Shown: positions 7,721 through 16,900, numbered from the stretch's first letter. The stretch is DNA of 64,000 bases from Flavobacterium sp. (GCA_016787805.1 JAEUTY010000001.1:62001-126000); one strand, 5' to 3'. Notes: generated by a model from the sequence alone, not told the origin. Made by a program: numbers and translations.

Positions 7721-9550
7721 ATGCGACTATTTTCAGTACTTTGTTTACTATTCGCGCTACTTTTTGGTGGTTCATTTTCGGTTTGGTCTCAAGAAAAAGA
7801 AAAGAAAAAAGACACTACGATTGTTTATCGCGAAATTGAACAATATTCTAAACGGAGTAAGCTGACCAAATGGATTCATAAACTCATTTTTGAGCCCGTT
7901 GTCAAAGAGAAATCAAAAAAGAGTACTTTTCAAAAAACCATTCAAACCAATTACGCCAACTACGAGTGCAAGGTAATTCGTAAAATTCATATTGTTACTC
8001 TGGATCCGTTTGGTTATTCGGAAACCGATACGTTAAAAAAACCGAAGCGTAAAAATGATCGTTTGGGCAATGCATTGCATTATAAAACCAGAGATTTTGC
8101 AATCAACAATTTGTTGCTTTATAAGAAAAACGATTTTCTCGACTCGCTTTTGGTAAAAGAATCGGAGCGTTTGATACGAGGTCAACGTTATGTAAGAAGT
8201 GTTTCTACTCAAATGGTTAAAGTACACGCCGACTCAGTTGATGTTTACATCAGGGTTTTGGATTCATGGAGCTTGGTTCCTGAATTTTCGAGTACCACCA
8301 GCAACTCAACATTTAAGTTAACCGAACGCAATTTTTTGGGAATTGGCCACGAACTTTCGGGTACTTATCGTGAAAGTTTGACTAGCAAAGACAATTCATT
8401 TAGTACCAGTTATGCTGTTCCGACTATTTTCAAGACGTTTATTCGAGCCAATTTGAATTACCAAAAAGAAGTGGATGGTAGTTTTGGAAAATTCATCAAT
8501 TTTGAGCGACCTTTTTTCTCGGCTTATTCGCATTGGGCTGGCGGAATATATGCTGATCAGCAATACAAAAAATTGGTGCTAGCCAACCGTGAACTGAATA
8601 TTTCTCCGGAATCGTACAAATACAATTCGCAAGATTATTGGTTAGGCTATGCATTTCCTTTTTTGAATGGAAAAACCGAACACTACCGAACCACCAATTT
8701 TTTTACCGCTGTTCGTCATTTGCAATACAATTATAGTGAGCAGCCAAGTGCTGAATATGATGAGATGTCGGTTTATTCGAGTGAGAAGCAGTATTTGGCG
8801 AGCCTTGGATTTGCCTCACGAAAATTTACCCAAGACAAATACTTATTTAATTTTAACGTTACCGAAGATATTGCGTCGGGCTTTATTTACAGTATTACCG
8901 TTGGAAATCAACATAAAAATAATATCGATCGTTTTTACTTGGGCGGAAGAGTAGCTTTGGGCCGATTTTATCCGTTTGGGTATTTGAGTACCAATATTGA
9001 ATACGGAACTTTTTTTAGAAGAGACGTTACCCAACAAACAGTTTTAAATTGGAGTTTGGTTTATTTTACGAACTTGATCGAAATGGGAAGTTGGAAATTC
9101 AGACAGTTTGTAAAACCTCAATTAATTATCGGTTTGAATCGGCTAAACAGTAATCAGGATCGATTGACTTTGAATGGCGATGTTGGTTTGCAAGGATTTG
9201 AATCGACTACGTTACTCGGAACCAAGAAAGTTTTAGTTAGCTTTCAAACCCAAAGCTATTCGCCGTGGAATGTTTTGGGTTTTAGGGTCAATCCGTATTT
9301 GAGTTACTCACTTGGGATGTTATCAGGAAGTGATAATTCGTTTAGCAAAAGCAAAGTATATTCTCAAATTGGCGCTGGCGTTATTGTAAGTAATGACTTT
9401 TTGGTATTCAATTCGTTTCAGTTTTCGTTTTCGTACTTTCCTTCGGTTCCTGATGGAAGCGATTTATTCAAAACCAATTCCATTCGCACTTACGATTTGA
9501 CTTTACCCAATTTCGAAATCCCAAAGCCGAGTGTGGTGTCGTATCAGTAA
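7721..9550 (+). CDS. Outer-membrane beta-barrel protein with POTRA-like N-terminus (BamA/TamA/ShlB-like)
   Basis: 609 aa from the ATG at 7721, which yields a clean signal peptide (MRLFSVLCLLFALLFGGSF). An in-frame TTG at 7694 would place nine polar residues ahead of it and is unlikely. After a basic linker, residues of about 100-190 (CKVIRKIHIVTLDPFG, ERLIRGQRYVRSV, VDVYIRVLDSWSLVPEFS) look like a POTRA domain. The rest has alternating aromatic beta strands of a barrel (FLGIGHELSGTYRE, FYLGGRVALGRFYPFGY). This resembles Omp85-related surface-assembly proteins, but it lacks an obvious canonical BamA VRGF motif. Role: probably outer-membrane insertion or transport; the substrate is unknown. Followed by a strong hairpin terminator. 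Confidence 0.7.
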   Translation: MRLFSVLCLLFALLFGGSFSVWSQEKEKKKDTTIVYREIEQYSKRSKLTKWIHKLIFEPVVKEKSKKSTFQKTIQTNYANYECKVIRKIHIVTLDPFGYSETDTLKKPKRKNDRLGNALHYKTRDFAINNLLLYKKNDFLDSLLVKESERLIRGQRYVRSVSTQMVKVHADSVDVYIRVLDSWSLVPEFSSTTSNSTFKLTERNFLGIGHELSGTYRESLTSKDNSFSTSYAVPTIFKTFIRANLNYQKEVDGSFGKFINFERPFFSAYSHWAGGIYADQQYKKLVLANRELNISPESYKYNSQDYWLGYAFPFLNGKTEHYRTTNFFTAVRHLQYNYSEQPSAEYDEMSVYSSEKQYLASLGFASRKFTQDKYLFNFNVTEDIASGFIYSITVGNQHKNNIDRFYLGGRVALGRFYPFGYLSTNIEYGTFFRRDVTQQTVLNWSLVYFTNLIEMGSWKFRQFVKPQLIIGLNRLNSNQDRLTLNGDVGLQGFESTTLLGTKKVLVSFQTQSYSPWNVLGFRVNPYLSYSLGMLSGSDNSFSKSKVYSQIGAGVIVSNDFLVFNSFQFSFSYFPSVPDGSDLFKTNSIRTYDLTLPNFEIPKPSVVSYQ

Positions 9551-9573
9551 TTCATTTTCAGTTACTTAAAAGT

Positions 9574-9601
9574 AAAATCCCTATTTGTAGGGATTTTTTT
9601 T
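9574..9601 (+). terminator. Rho-independent terminator after the POTRA/barrel gene
   Basis: AAAATCCCTA/TAGGGATTTT stem with a TTTG loop and a T8 tail, 23 bp past the stop. The same 24-bp stem-loop sequence recurs in inverted orientation at 13734-13757. Confidence 0.85.
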
Positions 9602-9649
9602 ATCACCCTAAAAAGGAATTTTGTTTCATAAACTTTTAAACTATTTATT

Positions 9650-10420
9650 ATGAAAACAAGATTATTTTTTATTGGAATACTGTTGATGAGTGTTTCGATG
9701 TTTGGGCAGCTAGAAGAGATTAAAGTTAATGGTAATTATTATTTCAAATACAACACAGAAAAAAAGAATACAGAGTTAAATGAAATTTTAATAAGAAATA
9801 CCAATAAAGACAATAATACCAATCAAGATACTTCAGATACGAATAAAAGTAAAGATACATACATAGTCAAAACGGGCTCAATTAAAGTCATAAGTGTTAA
9901 AGATAATAAAGTTACTTATTATTATTTATCTGATAAGTCTGATACAAAAAAGGCATACGAAATTTCAAAAGATGAATTTGAAAAGATGATGTCAATATAT
10001 TACAATCGATTGGAGTGGAAAGTTGGGTTTTTTGCTGTTCCCTTCAAATTAAGATTTAATGATTTTGAATTTGAATCCGATATTAGTTTGGGAACTAACT
10101 TGAGTTTTAAGTATCGTTTTAATAGAACGAGAGAAGATGGTTTTGCCTTAGAGCCATTGTTTGGTTTAGGAATTACTAAGGTTAACTTAGATGAGTATAA
10201 TAGTAAAATAGAATCTCCAGGCAGTACAAGTGCTTTTACTATTAATAGTGGTTTGTTAATTCATGTTAATGGTAAAATTAATTTTGGATTATTTTACGGT
10301 GGAGATTTTTTAGCTAAAAAAGATAATTCTCAATACGATTGGAAACACAATGGCAATGGTTGGCTAGGAGTAGGTTTGAATATTACCTTTTCTGAAACTA
10401 ATAAGAACGATCAAAAGTAG
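9650..10420 (+). CDS. Secreted/outer-membrane protein of unknown function
   Basis: 256 aa with signal peptide MKTRLFFIGILLMSVSMFGQ. A polar Asn/Lys/Asp-rich stretch (about residues 40-75) follows a short N-terminal beta segment. From about residue 115 there are alternating hydrophobic strands (WKVGFFAVPFKLRF, GTNLSFKYRFNR, FALEPLFGLGITKVN, GKINFGLFYGGDF, GWLGVGLNITFSE), consistent with a small eight-stranded outer-membrane barrel. No family is recognised. The gene is noticeably AT-richer than the barrel gene upstream. It converges on the response regulator gene, with a perfect 15-bp inverted repeat in between. Confidence 0.65.
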   Translation: MKTRLFFIGILLMSVSMFGQLEEIKVNGNYYFKYNTEKKNTELNEILIRNTNKDNNTNQDTSDTNKSKDTYIVKTGSIKVISVKDNKVTYYYLSDKSDTKKAYEISKDEFEKMMSIYYNRLEWKVGFFAVPFKLRFNDFEFESDISLGTNLSFKYRFNRTREDGFALEPLFGLGITKVNLDEYNSKIESPGSTSAFTINSGLLIHVNGKINFGLFYGGDFLAKKDNSQYDWKHNGNGWLGVGLNITFSETNKNDQK

Positions 10421-10445
10421 TTTATTTTTGAATTAAGTAAATATC

Positions 10446-10478
10446 ACCTTTGTCAAAGTTCAAAACTTTGACAAAGGT
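10446..10478. repeat. Perfect 15-bp inverted repeat between convergent genes (likely bidirectional terminator)
   Basis: Arms ACCTTTGTCAAAGTT (10446-10460) and AACTTTGACAAAGGT (10464-10478) flank a 3-nt loop. A partial echo, AAACTTTGCCAAAG, follows near 10518. Its position between convergent stop codons fits transcription termination in both directions, although there is no long T run. Confidence 0.7.
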
Positions 10479-10538
10479 TTCAAGTTTTCAAAAGTTCTCA
10501 AAAGTTTTCTTTAAGGTAAACTTTGCCAAAGAATGGGG

Positions 10539-11150
10539 CTAAAAATCGTATTTCCGTTCCACAGCAAATCGAATTAAATCGGTTTTACCGTGAATGTTCA
10601 TTTTTTTGAGGATGTTTTTTCGGTGGGTATCTACAGTGCTTTTTCCAATAAATAATTGGTCGGCTATTTCTTGTGAGGTTTTGCCTTCGCCAATAAGTCG
10701 CAAAATTTCTTTTTCGCGCGAACTTAACAAGATTTCCTCTTTAGAGGTAGTATCAAATGCAGTAATAGTATCATCGTAAAAAGTAGCGCCTTTGGATACT
10801 ATTCGAATGGCTTCGATTAGTTTTTTTAGAGGTGAGTTTTTCATAATGTATCCAGTTGCACCCGCCAATTTCATTTGGTTTACCGCTTCGCTTTGGTCAA
10901 ACATACTAAAGGCAATCACTTTGATGTGCGGAAACTCTTTTTTAATGATTTTGGTGGCCAAAATACCATCACATTTGGGCATGCGAATGTCGGTAATTAC
11001 TACAGCAGGTTGTTTTTTTCGAACCAAATCAATCAGCAATTCGCCGTCATTGGCTTCTGCTACTACCGAAATGTCGTCTTCGTATTCGAGCGATAATTTA
11101 ATGCCGTCAATTAAGGCTTGGTGGTCTTCTGCTAGTGCTATTGTTATCAT
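10539..11150 (-). CDS. NarL/FixJ-type response regulator
   Basis: 203 aa. An N-terminal receiver domain (about 1-120) has acidic residues Glu8/Asp9 and the phosphoacceptor Asp54 in VITDIRMP; the switch Ser/Thr and Lys lie in VIAFSMF and YIMKNSPLKKL. The C-terminal LuxR-type helix-turn-helix (about 138-200) reads LSSREKEILRLIGEGKTSQ then IGKSTVDTHRKNILKKM. It acts as a DNA-binding transcription regulator controlled by the cognate kinase. Its start overlaps the kinase stop by 4 nt (ATGA type), so the two are translationally coupled. Target genes cannot be deduced from the window. Confidence 0.95.
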   Translation of the reverse strand: MITIALAEDHQALIDGIKLSLEYEDDISVVAEANDGELLIDLVRKKQPAVVITDIRMPKCDGILATKIIKKEFPHIKVIAFSMFDQSEAVNQMKLAGATGYIMKNSPLKKLIEAIRIVSKGATFYDDTITAFDTTSKEEILLSSREKEILRLIGEGKTSQEIADQLFIGKSTVDTHRKNILKKMNIHGKTDLIRFAVERKYDF

Positions 11151-13045
11151 ATAGGTAAATCAATTATAATGGACGTTCCTACTGAAATATTCGAATCAAT
11201 CGTAAACGTTCCGTTCATTTGCTCTATTTTTTTCTCGATGTTTTTCAGTCCGATTCCTGACGTTGACACAATATTTTTGGAATCAAAACCTTTTCCGTTG
11301 TCTTCTACAATAATGTTTAGTTCGCTAGTTCCGTATTGTGTTAGGTTAATATTGACCTCAGTCGCTTCAGAATGTTTGATGATATTGGTGCACAATTCTT
11401 GAATAATTCGGAACAACGTTACTTCGAGTGTGTTTTCTAAGCGTTCGTTCAAACCGTGCGGAATCACATTGATTTGGAGTTTATTTAGTACACTCATTTT
11501 TTCAGCCATTTTTTTGACGGCTACCACAAGACCTTCACTACCAATTACACCAAGATTTTTTAAATGCGAAATGTTGCGTACTTTTTGGTAGGCTTCATCA
11601 ATAAGCGAATCGGTTTTTTTAAACAATTGAGCTTCTTTATCGCCTGAATCGGTATCGTGACGTTTTAGGTTTTCAAAATTCAGTTTTAAAGTCGCCAACA
11701 TGCTTCCTAAATTATCGTGCAACTCATTGGCTATGCGTTGGCGTTCTTTTTCCTGACTTTCGAGCATGACATCAATTTCATGCAGTTCTTGTTCTTTTAA
11801 AGTAGTTTCAAGTTTTTGGGTTTCGAGTTGCTTTTCTTGCTCGATGATTTTTTTCTTTTTGGAGAGGTTTTGGTAGGCGAGGATGGAAAGGGTTACAATG
11901 ATGAATAAAAATCCGATTGTTGAATAAATTATAATTTTAAGGTTTTGGTTTTCGAGCTCTTTTTCTTTGGTTTTATATGCTACGGATAATTGTTTTGAAA
12001 TTCTTAAAACATCTGAATTATGTTTACTTTGTTCAAGTTTATTTTTTGAATAATTGCTCTTTTGAAAATAAAAATAAGCACTATCAAATAGTTTATTATC
12101 TCTATAGAAATTAGATAACCATTTATATTTATAGATGTTATTATGAATTACATTTTTACCACTATAAGTGGTATCAATTTTTTTTAATTTTTTTATGGAG
12201 GATTCATTTTTTTTTTGATAATAATCTGCAATGGCATCACAAATTTGGCAAGCGTATTTACCATCTATAAACATTCCATAGTTGTTTTTAGAAAATAAAT
12301 GGATAGCGTTAGAATAATAATTTGATGCAATAGAATATTTTTTTTTTCTTAAATCATAATATAAACCAATTGAGCGAAAAGCATTTGCTTTTAAAAAGAT
12401 GTCTTTTTCTGATTTTGAAATATTTTGTAAATTAATAATTTCATTTTCAGAAATAGAAATGTAATCTATAAAGACTTTTAAGTAAAGATCTGAAGTTATG
12501 AAGTTTACTCTTTCAAAATGGTCATATAGATTTTTTTTATATTCATCTAAAAAAAAAATAAATTCAGAATCTTCAATATTTACAAGTTTATTATAGTATA
12601 ATAAAATTGATTTTAAAACTTCACATTTTAAAACTTGATTATTTTGTTTTTCAGATAGTTCTAAAGCCAACTTTAAATATTTTATTGCTTCTTTTTCTCT
12701 GTCAAATTGATAAAGAAGTTGATACAATCCATAATTTAGATAGTTTAATGTTTGACCATATTCTGACTTTGATTTTATTAATTGAACATATTTTACTTTG
12801 GGTTTTTCTTTATAAATTCCATACTCTTTTATCAAGTCTAGGTATAAACTTAATTGTTGAATTTCAATAGAATTTTTTCCTTTTTTATCGATTAAGAATT
12901 CTGCATCTTTAAATTTTTGTTTTTTTATCTCTATTAATATTGAATTATAATATTTTGCATTGGCATATAAAAAGTTATTTGCCATGAATAATAATATCCA
13001 TGACAAATAAATAGTAAAAGCTTTTTTATCACGTAAGTTTGACAT
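11147..13045 (-). CDS. TPR-containing sensor histidine kinase (HisKA_3 type)
   Basis: 632 aa. N-terminal signal or anchor segment (IYLSWILLFMANNFLYANA), then a long alpha-helical sensor region with TPR-like repeats (about 40-340), one TM helix at about 370-391, a coiled coil (about 395-430) and the HisKA_3 dimerisation box ERQRIANELHDNLGSMLA with phosphoacceptor His443. The HATPase_c domain follows (FRIIQELCTNIIKHSEA, VEDNGKGFD, GIGLKNIEKK). It is an inner-membrane sensor pairing with the NarL-type regulator. The 5' two-thirds is very AT-rich with long A/T runs compared with the kinase part, suggesting a fast-evolving sensor. The start overlaps the end of the unknown gene at 13029 by 17 nt. 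Confidence 0.93.
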   Translation of the reverse strand: MSNLRDKKAFTIYLSWILLFMANNFLYANAKYYNSILIEIKKQKFKDAEFLIDKKGKNSIEIQQLSLYLDLIKEYGIYKEKPKVKYVQLIKSKSEYGQTLNYLNYGLYQLLYQFDREKEAIKYLKLALELSEKQNNQVLKCEVLKSILLYYNKLVNIEDSEFIFFLDEYKKNLYDHFERVNFITSDLYLKVFIDYISISENEIINLQNISKSEKDIFLKANAFRSIGLYYDLRKKKYSIASNYYSNAIHLFSKNNYGMFIDGKYACQICDAIADYYQKKNESSIKKLKKIDTTYSGKNVIHNNIYKYKWLSNFYRDNKLFDSAYFYFQKSNYSKNKLEQSKHNSDVLRISKQLSVAYKTKEKELENQNLKIIIYSTIGFLFIIVTLSILAYQNLSKKKKIIEQEKQLETQKLETTLKEQELHEIDVMLESQEKERQRIANELHDNLGSMLATLKLNFENLKRHDTDSGDKEAQLFKKTDSLIDEAYQKVRNISHLKNLGVIGSEGLVVAVKKMAEKMSVLNKLQINVIPHGLNERLENTLEVTLFRIIQELCTNIIKHSEATEVNINLTQYGTSELNIIVEDNGKGFDSKNIVSTSGIGLKNIEKKIEQMNGTFTIDSNISVGTSIIIDLPI

Positions 13046-13679
13046 AAACTGGGCGACATCTATCGGTAATTATTCTGCCAGTTGCTGGATCTACCCTTGC
13101 ACTCTCTGTTTTTAAAATAATCTCACTTAAGGAGGCAGTATCGGTTTTAAAAAAATTTAAAAAGTCAATTTTGTCATCATCCTCTGCGGGTGTGTTTTCA
13201 TAAGTAACATCAAAATAAATTAGATAATTCATGTTTAAATAATCTTTAAAATCGCCTGAAAATTGATTTACGATATCATTTTTAAAATTGTTAACATAAT
13301 TTAAATCATTACAATTTAAAATACTTGGTTGTGATTTTACTTTAAATAAAAGGTTGTTAACATTATCATCAATTTTTAGAGGTGATAAAGTAATTTTTAA
13401 ATGATAAATAGGTTCTTCAATATCTATATCATAATATAAGTCTAATTCCGTATTAAAATTTGAAAACCCAAATTTTAATATTCCCTTTTTAAATTCATGC
13501 AATAGAAAAGAAAACTTTTCTGGTTTTGCGAAGTTTTCATGAATGTCACTAAATAACATTTTTCCATAAATAGAAAAAAAAGATAAACTCATTCTTTCGC
13601 TTCTTATATGTTGCCATTTTGAAGTTTGTTGATTATCTTCTGCTTTAATACTAAAACGGGTTCTTAAATTTTCATGCAT
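13029..13679 (-). CDS. Unknown protein encoded directly upstream of and overlapping the sensor kinase
   Basis: 216 aa, no signal peptide, predicted soluble and mixed alpha/beta, with many Asp/Asn/Phe residues. The C-terminus ESARVDPATGRIITDRCRPVYVKLT carries one Cys. No family recognised. It overlaps the kinase gene by 17 nt and is followed by the regulator, so the three genes form a translationally coupled operon; a role in signalling (ligand binding or modulation of the kinase) is inference from context only. The composition is as AT-rich as the kinase sensor region. Upstream (13680-13733) is a short non-coding stretch ending in a hairpin that terminates the DUF2721 gene. Confidence 0.65.
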   Translation of the reverse strand: MHENLRTRFSIKAEDNQQTSKWQHIRSERMSLSFFSIYGKMLFSDIHENFAKPEKFSFLLHEFKKGILKFGFSNFNTELDLYYDIDIEEPIYHLKITLSPLKIDDNVNNLLFKVKSQPSILNCNDLNYVNNFKNDIVNQFSGDFKDYLNMNYLIYFDVTYENTPAEDDDKIDFLNFFKTDTASLSEIILKTESARVDPATGRIITDRCRPVYVKLT

Positions 13680-13733
13680 AATAAATAGTTTTTAAAGTTA
13701 TACACCCCAAAATTCCGACCATAAGTTAAAAAA

Positions 13734-13757
13734 AAAATCCCTACAAATAGGGATTTT
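13734..13757 (-). terminator. Terminator after the DUF2721 gene
   Basis: AAAATCCCTA/TAGGGATTTT stem with a CAAA loop; A-rich on the left, so a T tract follows on the minus strand. It is identical, inverted, to the hairpin at 9574-9597. Confidence 0.8.
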
Positions 13758-13789
13758 CACATTTTCTTAATGATTAAAATAACTGATTA

Positions 13790-14197
13790 TTAGTCTTTTG
13801 ACGACTCTTCTTCTACTATATCACTCAAGTGCAAGCGCAGTGCCGTTACGGAAATGCTGATTTCCCAAAACGAAATTCCGAGTGAAATAAGTAAACTCAA
13901 TAAGCTAAATCCGAATAAATAAATTCCTACAGCTTGTTGCTCTAAAAATAGCATGAGCATTCCAAAAACCGACAAAAACAAACACAAAACACCAAACAAT
14001 TGCATATAACGAATGAGCGTTAGCCTCAAGTTGAGGTTTTTTATTTCCAACAAAATACTTTTGTTACGATCCTGATCGTAGGTTTTTTTTAATCCACGAA
14101 CAATTTGTGCTATGGTCAAAAATCGGTTGGTATAGGCCAACAAAATTAGTGACGTTGCCGAGAATAGTAAGGCTGGAGTTCCAATTTCTATGGTCAT
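13790..14197 (-). CDS. DUF2721 family membrane protein
   Basis: 135 aa, with an N-terminal TM segment (about 8-25), a basic amphipathic stretch (RGLKKTYDQDRNK), then two strong TM helices (about 62-85 and 88-115). The pattern TPALLFSATSLILLAYTNRF followed by LRLTLIRYMQ matches DUF2721, a small conserved bacterial membrane family of unknown role. Six bp downstream of the GNAT gene on the same strand, so the two are co-transcribed, followed by a clear terminator. Confidence 0.8.
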   Translation of the reverse strand: MTIEIGTPALLFSATSLILLAYTNRFLTIAQIVRGLKKTYDQDRNKSILLEIKNLNLRLTLIRYMQLFGVLCLFLSVFGMLMLFLEQQAVGIYLFGFSLLSLLISLGISFWEISISVTALRLHLSDIVEEESSKD

Positions 14198-14203
14198 AAT
14201 GTT

Positions 14204-14695
14204 TTATTTTCGGATGGCGTAAATCAACTCATCTAAGAATTCGCCGTTTTTATAAATGTTCTTTTCAATTCGAGCTTCTAAGGTAAAACCTGCTTTTTCC
14301 AGTACTTTTTGCGAAGCCAAATTGTTGCCATAAGGTCGCGCATAAATACGAGTAATGTCAAAATTTTGAAATCCGTAGTCCACCATTTGCTTTACAGCTT
14401 CGGTAACAATACCTTTTCCCCAAAAGGGTTCACCCAAAAAATAGCCCAATTCCATATTTTTACACATGATATCACTTTGCGCATGCAAGCCAATGCTTCC
14501 AACTGCCTCACCATCAATCTCAATAGCAAATACTGAGGTTGGATTTTGAGCCGAAACCATTTCTATAAATGATTGAGCATTTTCAATGGTGTATGGATGC
14601 GGAAAAGCGTTGGTTAAAAATCGAGCAACATTTGGGTTATTGGCATATTTAGTCAAATTTTCAGCGTCTGATAGTGTCCAAGGGCGAAGATTCAT
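14204..14695 (-). CDS. GNAT family N-acetyltransferase (RimJ/RimL-like)
   Basis: 163 aa, whole length covered by a GNAT domain. It starts LRPWTLSDAENLTKYANNP, typical of the RimJ/RimL subgroup, with beta4 ELGYFLGEPFWGKGIVTEA forming the acetyl-CoA pyrophosphate loop and the conserved C-terminal segment NLASQKVLEKAGFTLEA. Members transfer acetyl groups from acetyl-CoA to protein N-termini, polyamines or small molecules; the acceptor here is unknown. Likely operon with DUF2721. Confidence 0.9.
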   Translation of the reverse strand: MNLRPWTLSDAENLTKYANNPNVARFLTNAFPHPYTIENAQSFIEMVSAQNPTSVFAIEIDGEAVGSIGLHAQSDIMCKNMELGYFLGEPFWGKGIVTEAVKQMVDYGFQNFDITRIYARPYGNNLASQKVLEKAGFTLEARIEKNIYKNGEFLDELIYAIRK

Positions 14696-14771
14696 TTTGA
14701 TTGTGTTAAATAGGTATATTGTTGTAACGAAAGTAGCTTTTTTCCGTCACATAACAAAAATAACGTAATTC

Positions 14772-16871
14772 ATGAAAAAACTAGCTTTATTTCTCACTCT
14801 TATTTCGGTTTCTTTTTTGTCAGCTCAAGAAAAGTTGAGCGATACAGTTAAGTTAAAGGAAGTTGAAATTAAAAAAGAGCGTAAAGCTATTGAACAGAAA
14901 GCCGACCGAACTATTTTTGATTTTGCATCGCAAGCTCATTTGAATTCAGGAACGGTTTTAGAAGGATTGAAAAAACTGCCAGGTTTAATCGTTTCGGATG
15001 TAGCTGGAATGATGTACCAAGGCAAACAATTGGATGTGTATTTGGATGCTCGACCGCTCAATATTTCATCCAACGAATTGACGGCTTTTTTGGAAGGAAT
15101 GCCCGCCAATACGATCGAAAAAGTTGAGGTAATCACGCAACCAGGAGCAGAGTTTCCGGCCACTTCAGGCGGAGCTATTATCAATATTATCACAAGTAAA
15201 AATGCCAAAAAATATCTGAGCGCAACGTATTCTTCTGGAGCTAATTTTACTTCGTATGATAAACTTCGTAGCAGGTTTAATAATAGCTTGCTCATCAGCG
15301 CCAAGAACAATTATTTTGGTTGGCAATTCAATGTGGGACAAAGTTACCGCGAAAGTGCGCTTTGGTCTAATGTAAGTAAAATAGATATTTCGCCTTATAC
15401 GAACCTTTCCGATACTGATGCCGACCGAATTACTCGCTTGTATTATGCCAAATCGGCTTTGACTTTCGATTTGAAAAAAGACCGTTTGTTGCTCAATTAT
15501 GATATTTTTTACAATAATAACGATGCTTATACTTTGGCAAATGGTTTAGGATTTGTTTCCGATGATGCCAGTCAAACGCAAATTGTACGTCAAGAAGCTG
15601 TGGCTACCTACCAAAGACGTTTTGAAAATAGAGACAAAAAACTCGATTTTCGATTTAATTTTGCACGAAACAATTCTGACTTTGATTTGTCTAACCGAAT
15701 TTTTAATGTCAATGTACTGGATAATAATTCGTTGCAAGATTATGTGAATTTTAAAGTAGATTATTCGCAACCTATAAAAGTGCTTGATGAAGGTAAAATT
15801 AGTGTAGGAACTTTAATCGATAATTTGTCGTTTGAAACCCAAAGTTTTGGTACAACCAATTTGGATTACGACCGAAGAACAATGGCAGCTTACGCAGAAT
15901 TTCAAACTACGTTCAAGAAGTTTGATTTTATAGTTGGAACCCGAGCAGAAGATTATTCTATAACCGGAAATACAGACACTGCTGATTTGATTCCGTTCAA
16001 GCAATTTCGATTGTTTCCGAATGCTTCTTTGCAATACAATTTTGGTTCGCAAATCTTTTTTAATGTCAATTACAACAAAAAAATTAGCTTGCCCAGTACG
16101 TCATCATTGAACCCAAATAACACCAATTACCAAAATCAGAACGTTGTGTTTTCAGGAAATCCGCAGTTACAACCCACCATTTATGACAATTTTGAAGTCA
16201 AGTTGAGCGCCTTTGATTACGCTTTTATTAGTTACAACATGAGTTCCATTCACAATCAAGTGGTCAACAGAGTCTTGCTCAACGGAAATACGGTTTCAAA
16301 TACTTCTGTCAATGTTCCCGATTTAAAAATTCACAATTTCAATTTCGGAATGCCGTTGCCTTATATGTTGTTTACCAAAGGTTTGAAGGAAACCATGAAG
16401 TTCGATTTCAATCCAGATAAAATCAATTTTCTCTACATTTATACAGGTTATCAATTGCATGAAATTCCGGGATTGGAAACCAAAGGGTTTTGGACATTCA
16501 ACTTGATGTCGCAGTTGGTTTTGCCTAAAGACATTAAATTCATTACCGAGTTCAGCACGACTACTACAGGCGGTAATTACTACTATTTTGTTTCAACTTT
16601 GCCATTCAATAATAGTTTGGATTTTAATATTTCGCGCAAATTTTTAAAAGATCAACTCACAGTTTCTATTGATATTGACGATGTACTCAATTCAAATAAA
16701 CAAGGATTTACTTCCGTTGGAACTCCGATTTTATTGGAAAACAAATACGACACACGCCGATTTGGTTTCAGCATCAATTATAAAATTCCGACCAAAAACA
16801 AATTGGCCAAAGAAGATCCGAATTTGTTGAATAAAGAGAAAAAAGAAGAGAATAATTCGATTGGGAATTAA
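14772..16871 (+). CDS. TonB-dependent-receptor-like outer-membrane beta-barrel protein
   Basis: 699 aa with signal peptide MKKLALFLTLISVSFLSAQ. A plug-like domain (about 25-150) contains LKEVEIKKERKAIEQKADRT, VLEGLKKLPGLIVSD and EKVEVITQPGAEFPATSGGAIINI. A long barrel of aromatic strands follows. It belongs to the outer-membrane beta-barrel family related to TonB receptors but lacks the N-terminal carboxypeptidase-like domain that many flavobacterial homologues have. The C-terminus ends in a charged tail (KKEENNSIGN) instead of a terminal aromatic residue, which is unusual for a barrel. Substrate unknown. Divergent from the GNAT gene, followed by a terminator shared with the convergent DUF3857 gene. 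Confidence 0.8.
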   Translation: MKKLALFLTLISVSFLSAQEKLSDTVKLKEVEIKKERKAIEQKADRTIFDFASQAHLNSGTVLEGLKKLPGLIVSDVAGMMYQGKQLDVYLDARPLNISSNELTAFLEGMPANTIEKVEVITQPGAEFPATSGGAIINIITSKNAKKYLSATYSSGANFTSYDKLRSRFNNSLLISAKNNYFGWQFNVGQSYRESALWSNVSKIDISPYTNLSDTDADRITRLYYAKSALTFDLKKDRLLLNYDIFYNNNDAYTLANGLGFVSDDASQTQIVRQEAVATYQRRFENRDKKLDFRFNFARNNSDFDLSNRIFNVNVLDNNSLQDYVNFKVDYSQPIKVLDEGKISVGTLIDNLSFETQSFGTTNLDYDRRTMAAYAEFQTTFKKFDFIVGTRAEDYSITGNTDTADLIPFKQFRLFPNASLQYNFGSQIFFNVNYNKKISLPSTSSLNPNNTNYQNQNVVFSGNPQLQPTIYDNFEVKLSAFDYAFISYNMSSIHNQVVNRVLLNGNTVSNTSVNVPDLKIHNFNFGMPLPYMLFTKGLKETMKFDFNPDKINFLYIYTGYQLHEIPGLETKGFWTFNLMSQLVLPKDIKFITEFSTTTTGGNYYYFVSTLPFNNSLDFNISRKFLKDQLTVSIDIDDVLNSNKQGFTSVGTPILLENKYDTRRFGFSINYKIPTKNKLAKEDPNLLNKEKKEENNSIGN

Positions 16872-16900
16872 AAAAACCTGCAATTGCTTACAGGTTTTAG
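16872..16900. terminator. Bidirectional terminator
   Basis: Stem AAACCTG/CAGGTTT with a 9-10 nt loop, between the convergent barrel gene and the DUF3857 gene. A-rich to the left and T-rich to the right. Confidence 0.75.
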
